Of a stretch of 34,462 bases of DNA, positions 16,301-23,365 are shown piece by piece. Both the position numbers and the translations under genes were made by a program. The DNA is taken from positions 1 through 34,462 of the forward strand of contig NZ_BOQN01000043.1 of assembly GCF_018332695.1 (NCBI RefSeq). The letters are read 5' to 3'. Source of the stretch: Paractinoplanes toevensis (GTDB taxonomy: Bacteria > Actinomycetota > Actinomycetes > Mycobacteriales > Micromonosporaceae). Each line of letters begins with the position of its first letter. Positions within the stretch are counted from its first letter, which is position 1. Under the pieces are notes generated by a model. The model was not told where the DNA came from. It saw only the letters and a program-made list of their open reading frames with translations, and ran no database searches.

Positions 16301-16736
16301 CCCGGACGTACCGGATGGTCACCGCGGCGAAGTCGATGGTCACCGTGTTGCCGGTGGCCGGGTCGAACAGGCGGCCCTGCGATCCGGACAGGGTGATCCA
16401 GGTGGAGCCGTTGGTGCTGCCCTGGAGGGTGAGCGTCTCGGTGCGGGCGGCCCAGGCGGTGGCCGGCGGCAGTTTGAGTTTGGCCTGGTCGACGGCGAGG
16501 TTGCTGCCGAGGTCGACCTGCACCCACTGCGGGAAGGCGTTGTTCGGGCTCTCCCAGTACGAGTTGGCGTTGCCGTCAGTCACGTTGCCGGCGGCGTACA
16601 CGTCGTTGGTGCCCGAGGCGGTGGCCGGTTTGCCCTGGGCGAGGTTGGGTCCGCCGGCCGCGTGCGCGGTGCCGGGGCTGAGGCCGGCGGCGACCAGCAC
16701 CGCGGCCAGGAGGGTGGGGAGCAGTCGTCTTCTCAT
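13383..16736 (-). CDS. Secreted modular GH87-type alpha-1,3-glucanase (mutanase)
   Basis: 1117 residues from the ATG at 16736 (AGAGGG upstream). A Sec signal peptide ends near AHA-A (residue 27). Then come an F5/8 type C (discoidin) domain at about 29-165, a PDPDPDPD linker, a second discoidin domain at about 182-325, and two CARDB-like beta-sandwiches (about 322-425 and 435-540). A carbohydrate-binding domain beginning YEAEAARYQG follows at about 547-712. The last part, about 720-1117, is a right-handed parallel beta-helix starting ITNYGAVPNDGIDDTAAIQ. Asp in SADGIN (about 899) and the GDDS pair (about 920) match the catalytic aspartates of GH87 enzymes. Such enzymes cut alpha-1,3-glucan of fungal walls and dental mutan. 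The gene follows the sugar operon on the same strand, 205 bp downstream, with its own promoter region. Other beta-helix lyases are possible but fit less well. Confidence 0.82.
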   Translation of the reverse strand: MRRRLLPTLLAAVLVAAGLSPGTAHAAGGPNLAQGKPATASGTNDVYAAGNVTDGNANSYWESPNNAFPQWVQVDLGSNLAVDQAKLKLPPATAWAARTETLTLQGSTNGSTWITLSGSQGRLFDPATGNTVTIDFAAVTIRYVRATVTGNTGWPAAQLSELEIYGVAGQNPDPDPDPDPPTGTNLAAGKTMEASSSVFGFVAPNANDNNTGTYWESNGFPSTLTTHLGANADVTGVVVKLNPDQAWGTRTQSIQVLGRAQGASAFSSLKARADYVFNPAANQNTATIAVTGRVADLQLQVFGNTGAPGAQVAEIQVIGAWAPNPDLVVTGLTWAPAAPDEATAITVSATVRNAGNAASAATTVDVRVGSTVAGSAAVGALAAGASTTVTVNAGRLAQGSYPVSAVVDPADTVAEQNNGNNTLTASSVLVVAQAPGPDLQVLSVTPTPANPSAGAPVTFAVAVNNRGTSAAAASVTRVVAGSTTLNANTGAIAAGATVTVSAGTWTATSGGATITATADATGVVAETNENNNSRTQAIVVGRGAAVPYVSYEAEAARYQGTLVQADALRTFGHTNFGTESSGRASVRLTSTGQFVEFTSVNAANSIVVRNSIPDAAGGGGQNATISLYANDQFVQKLTLSSRNSWLYGTSDDTESLSNTPSADARRLFDESHALLSTSYPAGTRFKLQRDAGDTAAFYYLDMIDLEQVAPALTQPAGCVSITNYGAVPNDGIDDTAAIQRAVTDDENGVISCVWIPEGQWRQEQKILSPDPARGQYNQKGIRNVVIRGAGMWRSQLYTNTEPQNVVGNINHPHEGNVGFDIDDNTQLSDLAIFGMTTNRANRGHGINGRLGKNTKISNVWIEHVNVGAWVGRDYSDTPAYWNPGDGLEFSGMRIRDTSADGINFSNGTRNSRVFNSSFRTTGDDSLAVWANPRVKDTSVDIASNNHFVNNTVQLPWRANGIAIYGGFSNSIENNLIYDTMNYPGIMLATDHDPLPFSGTTLIANNGLYRAGGVFWNEDQEFGAITLFPSSKDIVGVTIRDTEIIDSTYDGIQFKTGGGNMPNVAVTNVKIDKSNNGAGILAMSGARGNANLTNVTITNSADGNIVIEPGSQFVINGG

Positions 16737-16862
16737 GAAGCCCTCTGTTCTGCGCCTGGCCGCCGCGGTCGGGGATCCACGATGGCCAGAGGGGGATGGG
16801 GACTTCTGCCACGAAGTTTCGGCTCGATCTTGGCAAATTTCGGTCTTCTGCCGATTTCTTGC

Positions 16863-16898
16863 GTGGACAGGCATCTAAGGTTTCAGATATGTGTCCAC
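16863..16898. promoter_or_regulatory. 36-bp dyad in the glucanase promoter
   Basis: GTGGACAGGCATCT (16863-16876) and the reverse complement of 16885-16898, GTGGACACATATCT, match at 11 of 14 positions around an 8-bp centre. A TTGACT -35-like element (minus strand 16906-16901) adjoins it. The half-site GTGGACANGCAT recurs at 23319-23330 in front of deoR. It is probably the binding site of the DeoR protein or another sugar-responsive repressor. Confidence 0.55.
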
Positions 16899-16941
16899 TT
16901 AGTCAACGCCTTCGATGCCGGAAGGCCGCACCGACGCTTGG

Positions 16942-17892
16942 CTACGCCACGCCGCTGAGCCGGATCGCCTCGACCGGGCCGTCCAGGCGCAACGCGCCCG
17001 CCGCGTACGGAATGAGCAGCGTGTCCCCACGTCGTACCGGAAGGTTGTCGTGTTCTCCGGTCAGCGTGCCCTCACCGGCCACCGCGACCAGGACGCTGAA
17101 GCCTTGTTCGACGCGGTCGCCGCCGCGCAGGCGGCGGGCGGCGAAGAACTCGCCGGCCGACGAGGGCAGCAGCCGATCCGGCGTGCCGCGCAGAGCGTCG
17201 AGGCGGGACGGTGTCCAGGCCCCCCGGTCGACGCACTGCAGCGCAAGGTCGTAACCGAGGCCGAGATGACCGTCGGCCAGCCCGAAGTTCTCATATTCCA
17301 GCAGCACCGAGAAGTCGGTCGGCTCCTGGACCTCGACCAGCAGGATCCCGTCGCCGATCGCGTGCGGCACGCCGGCCGGGCAGAGGATCGCGTCGCCGGC
17401 CGCGACCGGGATCCGGTTGGTGGCGGCCAGCATCTCGTCGTTCTTCTGCCCGCCCACCCATCCGGCCAGCTCTTCAAGATCAACATCACGAGCAAAACCC
17501 AGATGGACGTACGCGCCGGGGCGCGCGGAGACGATCACCCAGGCTTCGGTCTTTCCGTACGGCGAGGCCAGGTGGGCCGTGGCGAAACTGCGATCCGGGT
17601 GTACGTGCAGCGGAAGGCGCTGACCGGCGTCGAGCAGTTTCACGAGTACGCCGGTATCGGCCCGGTCCGGGCCCAGCCACCAGCGGGAGTCGGCGGCGAT
17701 CGCGTCGGCCAGCAGCCGCCCGTCGGCCAGGGTGGACAGGCCGCTCGGGGCGAGCCCGAACCGGCTGGTCACCGAGCCGACCCAGTCCTCCGGCCGGTCG
17801 GGCAGCGCGGGCACGTTGCGGAACTCGGCGATCCGCCCGGCCCCGCGGTAGAACGTCTCGGGCTGGTTGGCCGGTAGCGCTTCGACGGTCAT
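16942..17892 (-). CDS. Mannose-6-phosphate isomerase-like protein (class I, short form)
   Basis: 316 residues. LPLHVHPDRSFA supplies the first zinc His pair, SPYGKTEAWVIV the Lys-Thr-Glu motif, and CPAGVPHAIGDGILLVEVQEPTDF the second conserved segment with His. The layout agrees with short class I phosphomannose isomerases such as Bacillus ManA (about 315 residues). The expected reaction is aldose-ketose isomerisation of a hexose 6-phosphate, but the substrate could be another sugar phosphate given the neighbours. It overlaps the kinase gene by 4 bp (ATGA), so it is translationally coupled as the last gene of the sugar operon. Confidence 0.85.
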   Translation of the reverse strand: MTVEALPANQPETFYRGAGRIAEFRNVPALPDRPEDWVGSVTSRFGLAPSGLSTLADGRLLADAIAADSRWWLGPDRADTGVLVKLLDAGQRLPLHVHPDRSFATAHLASPYGKTEAWVIVSARPGAYVHLGFARDVDLEELAGWVGGQKNDEMLAATNRIPVAAGDAILCPAGVPHAIGDGILLVEVQEPTDFSVLLEYENFGLADGHLGLGYDLALQCVDRGAWTPSRLDALRGTPDRLLPSSAGEFFAARRLRGGDRVEQGFSVLVAVAGEGTLTGEHDNLPVRRGDTLLIPYAAGALRLDGPVEAIRLSGVA

Positions 17893-19064
17893 CCGTTGTC
17901 CTTTGCGAGTGCGGCGAGGAAACCGCCGACGAACGTGTCACCGAGTCCGACCGTAGTGGGATTCGGGACGTCGAGCGCGAAGCCCGGGACGACGGTGTCC
18001 TTCATCCGGGCCGCGAACTCGACGGACTCGGGGCGCCGCGGCTGCCGGCGCAGGTGCTCGACGTCCGCGTCGGTGAAGTCGTCGCCGTAGCAGTAGCGGG
18101 TGGCGGCCATGATCGTGCCGGTGTCGAGGGCGGCGGCGTAGTCGCCCGCGCCGGTGGCCAGGGCCCAGTACTTGGTGTGCAGCACCAGTGTCGGCACCGG
18201 GATCAGTTCGTGCACCTCGGCGAGCGCCGCCGTCACGTCCTCGGGATCGAGCAGGTCGACCGGCCGCTTCAGGTAGGACTGCAACTCGTCCTCGTTGAGC
18301 CCGTACACGTCGATGCGGTCGAGCAACGCCTCCCGGACCCGGCGACTGAAGGCGGGTTCGTGATAGGCCGCGTCCTCGAAGTAGGTCACCGCGGTTGGCG
18401 GGAGTTGCCGCATGTGCGCGGTGAGAGATGCGAGTCGATCATCGAGTTCGCTCCCGTCACGCATCGCGTTAAATCCTGATACGAGGAACACATCGGCCGC
18501 GGCCAGCCGGTCGCCGAGATCAGCGGTGAGCAGCATTTCGCTGTTCGCCGGGTCGTTCACGTAGATCAGGCGGTTCGGGAACGGCGCGTTGATGTCGATG
18601 TCGTTCGCCCGGATCCACAGGCCCTGGTCGTACTGGACGATCAGGTGCGGATAGAAGGTGTCCGCCGTACCGCTGTTGATGTACTCGCTGTCGTCCGGCA
18701 GCAGCCGGCGGAACGTGTCGTTGACGCTGACCAGGTGCAGGGTCGACGGCACGCCCAGCCGGCTCATCAGGATCCCGGCCCGCACCGACGTCCCGCCCAG
18801 CGTCTGCCGATGCGGGAACCGGTTGGCGAAGGTCTCCAGCGCCGGGGCGGACGCGACGAAGTGCTCGCCGCCCCCGCCCCGGGCCACATATCCCAGGATC
18901 GACACGACCAGGTCCCGCTCGCCGGCCACTTCGACCGGCGACGTCAGGTCCGCGGCGACGATGCCGTACTCGATGATCAGCTGCTGCAACACGGGAGCGG
19001 TCAGCTTCAGCTCGTAGTCGACACAGCCGCCGAGGCCCAGGACTACACGGGACGCAGTAGTCAT
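17889..19064 (-). CDS. Sugar kinase of the ADP-dependent glucokinase/phosphofructokinase family
   Basis: 391 residues. The pattern follows the ADPGK/ADP-PFK family (PF04587) within the ribokinase fold: GLGGCVDYEL at the N-terminus, TLGGTSVRAGILMSRLGV as the sugar-binding GG loop, VTYFEDAAYHE in place of the HxE metal motif, YGLNEDELQSYL as the NxxE-like motif, and NPTTVGLGDTFVGGF with Asp376 as catalytic base. In archaea and animals these enzymes use ADP to phosphorylate glucose or fructose 6-phosphate. Whether this one uses ADP cannot be told from the sequence. It starts 1 nt after the aldolase stop and overlaps the isomerase gene by 4 bp. Together the three imply isomerisation, phosphorylation and aldol cleavage of an imported sugar. 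Confidence 0.75.
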   Translation of the reverse strand: MTTASRVVLGLGGCVDYELKLTAPVLQQLIIEYGIVAADLTSPVEVAGERDLVVSILGYVARGGGGEHFVASAPALETFANRFPHRQTLGGTSVRAGILMSRLGVPSTLHLVSVNDTFRRLLPDDSEYINSGTADTFYPHLIVQYDQGLWIRANDIDINAPFPNRLIYVNDPANSEMLLTADLGDRLAAADVFLVSGFNAMRDGSELDDRLASLTAHMRQLPPTAVTYFEDAAYHEPAFSRRVREALLDRIDVYGLNEDELQSYLKRPVDLLDPEDVTAALAEVHELIPVPTLVLHTKYWALATGAGDYAAALDTGTIMAATRYCYGDDFTDADVEHLRRQPRRPESVEFAARMKDTVVPGFALDVPNPTTVGLGDTFVGGFLAALAKDNG

Positions 19065-19065
19065 G

Positions 19066-19929
19066 TCAGAAGAGCGAACCCTTGCCCTCGGCGCCGAACA
19101 GCTCGATCTTCTGCGCGGCGACGACCTTCATGGCGTCGAGGCAGGCCGGCTGGATGGCGTTGGGCTCGCGCACCTTCGAGTCGCTGCCCAGCACCTCGCG
19201 CATCTTGTCGTGGTAGGCGACCTTGATGTCGGTGGAGATGTTGATTTTGTTGATGCCGGTGCGGGCGGCCTCGCGGATCTCGTCGTCTGGGTTGCCGGAG
19301 CCGCCGTGCAGCACCAGCGGGATGCCCACCCGGCTCTTGATCTCCTTGAGCAGGTCGAGCTTCAGCTCCGGCTTGAGGTGCGCCGGGTAGAAGCCGTGGA
19401 ACGTGCCGATCGCGATCGCGAGGGAGTCGACGCCGGTCCGCTCGACGAAGGTGACCGCGTCGTCCGGGTCGGTGTAGATGATCTCGGCGGCGCCGGCCTC
19501 GGCGTAGCTGTCGTTGCCGCCGATCGTGCCGAGCTCGCCCTCGACCGACACCCCGAGCACGTGCGCGGAGTCGGTGACCTTCTTGGTGAGCGCGAGGTTC
19601 TCCTCGAACGGCTTCAGCGAGCCGTCGATCATCACCGAGGTGAAGCCGTACTGGAACGCTTGGAGCATCTGGTCGTAGTCGGCGCCGTGGTCCCAGTGGA
19701 TCGCGATCGGGACGCTCGAGTTGTGCGCCCGCTCGGCGATCGCCTTGATCAGCTCCGGTCCGATGTGCCGGACCTCGTCCGGGTGGATGGCGACGATGAG
19801 CGGCGCGTTCGTCTCCTCGCTGATCTCCACGATTCCCTTGAACATCGCCCAGTCGCTGATATTGAAGGCGGGCACGGCGAAGCTGTGCTCATTGGCGACA
19901 TCCAGGATCGCCTTGCCGGTCGTCAGCAT
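19066..19929 (-). CDS. Class II (zinc) ketose-bisphosphate aldolase, GatY/KbaY/Fba-like
   Basis: 287 residues behind AAGGAGA and the ATG at 19929. Asp80 and His81 in HWDHGAD are the catalytic acid and a zinc ligand, the SVEGELGTIGG segment holds the conserved Glu, and His178 (GTFHG) and His208 (LHGGSG) complete the zinc site. KINISTDIK forms the phosphate loop. Length and motif spacing are those of tagatose/fructose-bisphosphate aldolases. It should cleave a ketohexose bisphosphate (or a related ketose phosphate made by the kinase next door) to dihydroxyacetone phosphate and an aldehyde. Fructose versus tagatose specificity cannot be decided by eye. Confidence 0.9.
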   Translation of the reverse strand: MLTTGKAILDVANEHSFAVPAFNISDWAMFKGIVEISEETNAPLIVAIHPDEVRHIGPELIKAIAERAHNSSVPIAIHWDHGADYDQMLQAFQYGFTSVMIDGSLKPFEENLALTKKVTDSAHVLGVSVEGELGTIGGNDSYAEAGAAEIIYTDPDDAVTFVERTGVDSLAIAIGTFHGFYPAHLKPELKLDLLKEIKSRVGIPLVLHGGSGNPDDEIREAARTGINKINISTDIKVAYHDKMREVLGSDSKVREPNAIQPACLDAMKVVAAQKIELFGAEGKGSLF

Positions 19930-19960
19930 TTCGGTGTTTCTCCTTCGCGAGGGGGTGGTG

Positions 19961-20815
19961 CTAGGCCTTCACGGCACCGGCGGTCAGGCCGCCGATGAAC
20001 CGCTTCTGGAACAGCAGGAAGAGGACGAGTACGGGAATGGACCCGAGGATGCTCATCGCCATCATTTGGTTCCACTCGTACGAGTGCTGGCCCATCAGCA
20101 TCTGAATGCCGATCGGCACCGTGCGCATGTCATCGGTACGAGTGAGGGTGAGAGCGAAGAGGTATTCGTTCCACGAGATCATGAACGTGTAGACGCCGAC
20201 CGCGATCAGACCCGGTACGGAGATCGGCACGAGGATCCGCCACAGTGCGGTCCAGCCGGTGCCGCCGTCGACCTTGACGGACTCGTCCAGCTCTTTCGGA
20301 AGCGTGTTCAGATACGCGGTGATCATGATGATCGCGTACGGGAGCGTGAACACCATGTGCGTGAGGATCAGGCCGGGATAGGTGTTGTACAGACCGAGCG
20401 CGACGACGAGCCCGAAGTACGGAATGACCAGGGTGATCGGCGGCACGGCCTGCACACTGACGATCACCGCGTTGATGGTCTTCTGGAACGGGAAGTTGAA
20501 GCGACTGAACGCGTACCCGGCCAGCAGCGCGACCAGCAGCGTCAGCAGCGTCACCGCGATCGCCACGATGTAGCTGTTCAGGAAGTAGCGCAACTGCGTG
20601 CCGTTGCCGAGGATCGCGGTGTAGGCGTCCAGCGAGAACGTCGAGGTGATCAGCTTCGGCGGGTTCTGGAAGACCTCCCCGTTGCTCTTGAACGAGGTGG
20701 ACAGCATCCACAGCACCGGCAGGCCGGCGAACAGGCCACCGATGATCAGCCCGGTGATTACCCCGGCCTTGGCAAAGGTGCGCTTCGTCTTGATGGCGAC
20801 GGCCATTCCGATCAC
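19961..20815 (-). CDS. Carbohydrate ABC transporter permease (MalG-like)
   Basis: 284 residues with six predicted membrane helices, the first at about 16-38 (AGVITGLIIGGLFAGLPVLWML). The cytoplasmic EAA loop is ELDESVKVDGGTGWTALWRILVPISVPGL, which docks the ATPase. The C-terminus LFQKRFIGGLTAGAVKA is typical of the second permease of sugar importers. GTG at 20815 overlaps the stop of the first permease; ATG at 20806 is a possible alternative. No ATPase gene lies in the window, so a shared MsiK-type ATPase is likely, as is usual for actinobacterial sugar importers. Confidence 0.92.
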   Translation of the reverse strand: MIGMAVAIKTKRTFAKAGVITGLIIGGLFAGLPVLWMLSTSFKSNGEVFQNPPKLITSTFSLDAYTAILGNGTQLRYFLNSYIVAIAVTLLTLLVALLAGYAFSRFNFPFQKTINAVIVSVQAVPPITLVIPYFGLVVALGLYNTYPGLILTHMVFTLPYAIIMITAYLNTLPKELDESVKVDGGTGWTALWRILVPISVPGLIAVGVYTFMISWNEYLFALTLTRTDDMRTVPIGIQMLMGQHSYEWNQMMAMSILGSIPVLVLFLLFQKRFIGGLTAGAVKA

Positions 20816-21741
20816 CGCTCCCGTTGCTGGCGTACGTAGAAGAAGGCCAGCACCATCGTCAGCAGCAGGACGATCACGGCCGCGGCGGACGCGGTGGAGA
20901 ACTCGTACTCGCTGAAGGCCTGCTTGTAGGTGTAGGTGCTGAGCATTTCGGTGGTGTTGAGCGGGCCGCCGCCGGTCGTCATCCAGATCAGCGCGAACTG
21001 CTGGGACGTCCAGATCAGGTCGAGCACCGCCATGCTGATGATCACCGGCCGCAGCTGGGGCAGCGTCACGTGCCGGAACCGCTGGAACCAGTTCGTGCCG
21101 TCCACCGCGGCCGCCTCGTACAGGTCATTCGGAATGCCTTGGAGGCCGGCCAGCAGGCTGATCATGAAGAACGGGTAACCCGACCAGATGTTGATGAAGG
21201 TGACCGCCCAGAGCGCCTTGCCCGGGTCACCGAGCCAGTTCACGCCGTCGTTGATCAACCCGATCGAGTGCAGCACGTAGTTGATGACGCCGGAGGGGTC
21301 GAGCAGCAGCCGCCAGATGACGGCGATGACCGCGATCGTGAACAGCCAGGGCAGGATGTAGACGATCCGGAAGATCGCCTTCGTGACCCCGCTCAGCAGC
21401 TGGGTGTTCAGCATCATCGCGAACGTCAGGCCGAGAACCAGGTGCGCCACCATGCTGACGGTGATGAAGACGGCGGTGTTCTTCATCGCGACCAGGAAGT
21501 CCGGGTCGGTGAGCACCTTGGTGTAGTTGGCGAACCCGGCGAACACCGAGTTCTCCTGGACGATCACGTTGTCCCGGAACGAGTAGCTGATCACCATGAC
21601 GATGGGGACCACCATCAGGACCACGATCAGCACGATCGTCGGGGACAGATAGCCGTACGGGACCAGGCGCCGGGCCAGCGTCTTCCGCGCCGGCGCCGCC
21701 TGCTCGGCCGGCGGGGCGGCCGGCGGGGCGAGCAAAGTCAT
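20812..21741 (-). CDS. Carbohydrate ABC transporter permease (MalF-like)
   Basis: 309 residues from the ATG at 21741, 6 nt after AGGAG; a GTG at 21744 is the other option. A cytoplasmic N-terminus rich in Ala and Pro precedes the first helix (LSPTIVLIVVLMVVPIVMVISYSF). Six helices follow in all, with the EAA loop YEAAAVDGTNWFQRFRHVTL. It is the partner of the MalG-like permease, to which it is coupled by a 4-bp overlap, and of the lipoprotein encoded upstream. A stable hairpin (21757-21794) separates it from the binding-protein gene. Confidence 0.92.
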   Translation of the reverse strand: MTLLAPPAAPPAEQAAPARKTLARRLVPYGYLSPTIVLIVVLMVVPIVMVISYSFRDNVIVQENSVFAGFANYTKVLTDPDFLVAMKNTAVFITVSMVAHLVLGLTFAMMLNTQLLSGVTKAIFRIVYILPWLFTIAVIAVIWRLLLDPSGVINYVLHSIGLINDGVNWLGDPGKALWAVTFINIWSGYPFFMISLLAGLQGIPNDLYEAAAVDGTNWFQRFRHVTLPQLRPVIISMAVLDLIWTSQQFALIWMTTGGGPLNTTEMLSTYTYKQAFSEYEFSTASAAAVIVLLLTMVLAFFYVRQQRER

Positions 21742-21756
21742 CACTGTCTCCTAGGT

Positions 21757-21794
21757 CGGGTGCCGCACTGGCCTGCGGACCAGCGCGGCACCCG
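21757..21794. terminator. Intercistronic hairpin between binding-protein and permease genes
   Basis: CGGGTGCCGC (21757-21766) pairs fully with 21785-21794. After a single mismatch CTGG (68-71) pairs with CCAG (80-83), leaving an 8-nt loop. There is no T-run. This is a likely mRNA stabiliser or partial terminator that keeps binding-protein levels above permease levels, as described for other sugar importers. Confidence 0.65.
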
Positions 21795-21801
21795 GGTCGG
21801 G

Positions 21802-23091
21802 CTAACCGATCACCGAGGTCCAGGACTCCTGCGACTTGGCGAGGGCGTCGTCGACGCTCGTCTTGCCGGTCAGCACGAGCTGCAGCTGCTCGTCGAAGCT
21901 GCGCATCAGGTCCTCGGACTTGGGCAGGCCGACGAACTCGTTGGCCGGGACGCTGTCCTTGTAGATCTCGAACGCCTCCTTGAACAGCGGATCGCTGTTG
22001 CTGAAGTCGGGCTCGGCGTTCTTGTTGCCGGTGAAGCCGTTGGCCAGCGTGGCGAGCTTCGCGTTGGTCTCCTGGCTCATCAGGTAGGAGACGAACTTGA
22101 ACGCCTCGGCCTTGTGCTTGGTCGAGTTGGAGATGCCGACACCCCAGGACGCGTACGGGATGCCGCGCTTGCCGGTGTAGCTGTCCTCGGCCGGGATGGC
22201 CGCGATCTCGAACTTGAGGTCCGGCTTGTTCTTCTTGATCAGGGTGACGTGCGCGAGGGAGTCGATCATCATGCCGACCTGGCCCTGCGTGAACTTCTCG
22301 ACCTTGTCCTGCTCCTTCATGGTGAGGGAGCCGGGGGCGATGACGCCGGCGTCGTTCAGGCTCTTCACGTACTCGACCGTGCTCTTGACCGCGTCGGTCT
22401 GCAGGGCCGGCTTGCCGTCGGCCAGCATGCTGCCGCCGGAGGCCCACAGCCAGGACATGACGTCGTTCTGGATGCCGTTGGGCACGGCCGTGTCGAGCGG
22501 GAGCGCCCAGCCCTTCACGTTGCCGCCGGTCGCGGTGATCTTCTTGGCCGCGTCGAGGAACTCGGTGCGGTTCTTCGGCGTCGTGGCCACGCCGGCCTTG
22601 GTCAGCAGGTCCTTGTTGACGAACAGCGGGTAGACGAAGTTGACCACCGGGATCATGTACGTCTTGCCCTCGAGCTGAATCTGGCTGGCCAGCTGACTGG
22701 AGTCATAGTTCGCGTCGGTCATCAGCTTCGACATGTCCGCGATCGCGCCCTGCTTGGCGAAGTCGTTGACCCAGGCACCGTCGAGACCCACCACGTCGGG
22801 CAGGGTCTTCGAGGCGGCGCCCGTGACCAACTGCTGCTTGGTCGAAGCGTACGGCGCGCTGATGAGCTTGATCTTGATGTTCGGGTTTTGCGTCGTGAAG
22901 TCGTTGACGATCTTGTCCAACTCCCCGGCCGGAAGCTCGGCACCCCACCACTGGGCGAACTCGAGCGTGACGTCGCCGCCCGCGCTGGAGTCGTCGGAGT
23001 CGCCCCCGCCGCACGCCGCCACGAACGCGACCATGGCGGCCGCCGTCACTGCCCCTACTACTCGCTTCAACCGGGTCGAACGAACCGCCAT
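21802..23091 (-). CDS. Extracellular sugar-binding lipoprotein of an ABC importer (family 1)
   Basis: 429 residues. Signal peptide with lipobox VAAC (Cys27) followed by a Gly/Asp/Ser linker. The mature protein starts VTLEFAQWWGAELPAGELDKIVNDF and shows the family 1 solute-binding pattern (AAKKITATGG, LPDVVGLDGAWVNDFAKQG, GIPYASWGVGISNSTKHKAEAFKFVSYL). The ATG at 23091 is preceded by AAGGAG. It is the first gene of the sugar operon, transcribed away from deoR, and sits on the outer face of the membrane. The ligand may be an alpha-glucan oligosaccharide if the operon works with the GH87 enzyme; this is inference. Confidence 0.93.
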   Translation of the reverse strand: MAVRSTRLKRVVGAVTAAAMVAFVAACGGGDSDDSSAGGDVTLEFAQWWGAELPAGELDKIVNDFTTQNPNIKIKLISAPYASTKQQLVTGAASKTLPDVVGLDGAWVNDFAKQGAIADMSKLMTDANYDSSQLASQIQLEGKTYMIPVVNFVYPLFVNKDLLTKAGVATTPKNRTEFLDAAKKITATGGNVKGWALPLDTAVPNGIQNDVMSWLWASGGSMLADGKPALQTDAVKSTVEYVKSLNDAGVIAPGSLTMKEQDKVEKFTQGQVGMMIDSLAHVTLIKKNKPDLKFEIAAIPAEDSYTGKRGIPYASWGVGISNSTKHKAEAFKFVSYLMSQETNAKLATLANGFTGNKNAEPDFSNSDPLFKEAFEIYKDSVPANEFVGLPKSEDLMRSFDEQLQLVLTGKTSVDDALAKSQESWTSVIG

Positions 23092-23142
23092 GGCGGGCTC
23101 CTTCTATATCGAAGTCTTTCTGTTCTCTGCCGTGTTGGCGTC

Positions 23143-23172
23143 ACGTTAGCAGCGTGTTACAGATGGAGACAA
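23143..23172 (-). promoter_or_regulatory. Candidate promoter of the sugar operon
   Basis: TTGTCT (minus strand 23172-23167), an 18-nt spacer and TAACGT (23148-23143) make a sigma-70-type promoter. The start would be about 45 nt before the binding-protein ATG. In the same spacer GCAG-AAAA-CTGC (23183-23194) is a small inverted repeat, and GGCATACTG occurs twice (23202-23210 and 23335-23343). Confidence 0.45.
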
Positions 23173-23318
23173 GAGAAGAACAGCAGAAAACTGCGGAGTA
23201 CGGCATACTGTTGCGCACCGGGATGCCGGTAACACGGTCCACGAGCTCTGGATATGGCCGTTCAGCTGGGAATGCTCGTCCTTGCAGCTCTTCGCGGCTC
23301 TGCGCAGCGAAGTTCAGA

Positions 23319-23330
23319 GTGGACACGCAT
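23319..23330 (+). promoter_or_regulatory. Putative regulator half-site upstream of deoR
   Basis: GTGGACACGCAT differs at one of 12 positions from the left arm of the dyad in the GH87 promoter (16863-16874). It lies 36 bp before the deoR start, where autoregulation would be expected. Confidence 0.35.
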
Positions 23331-23365
23331 TTGTGGCATACTGCCGCACTGACAAGGGGGAATCA

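Noticed and set aside
16863..16898. Transcription terminator for the isomerase gene
   Set aside because: The dyad lies beyond the isomerase stop, but arms with central mismatches, a position just upstream of the glucanase start and the shared half-site with deoR favour an operator. A terminator role is not excluded.
13293..16958. 1221-codon open frame on the plus strand, antisense to the glucanase gene
   Set aside because: Composition is Gly/Arg/Val/Asp-rich without domains, signal or ribosome site. The minus-strand frame has a full set of recognisable modules, so this is a GC-driven shadow.
20824..23232. 802-codon plus-strand frame across the ABC transporter genes
   Set aside because: It is antisense to two permeases and the binding protein with clear family motifs. 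It is His/Asp/Arg-rich low-complexity shadow sequence.
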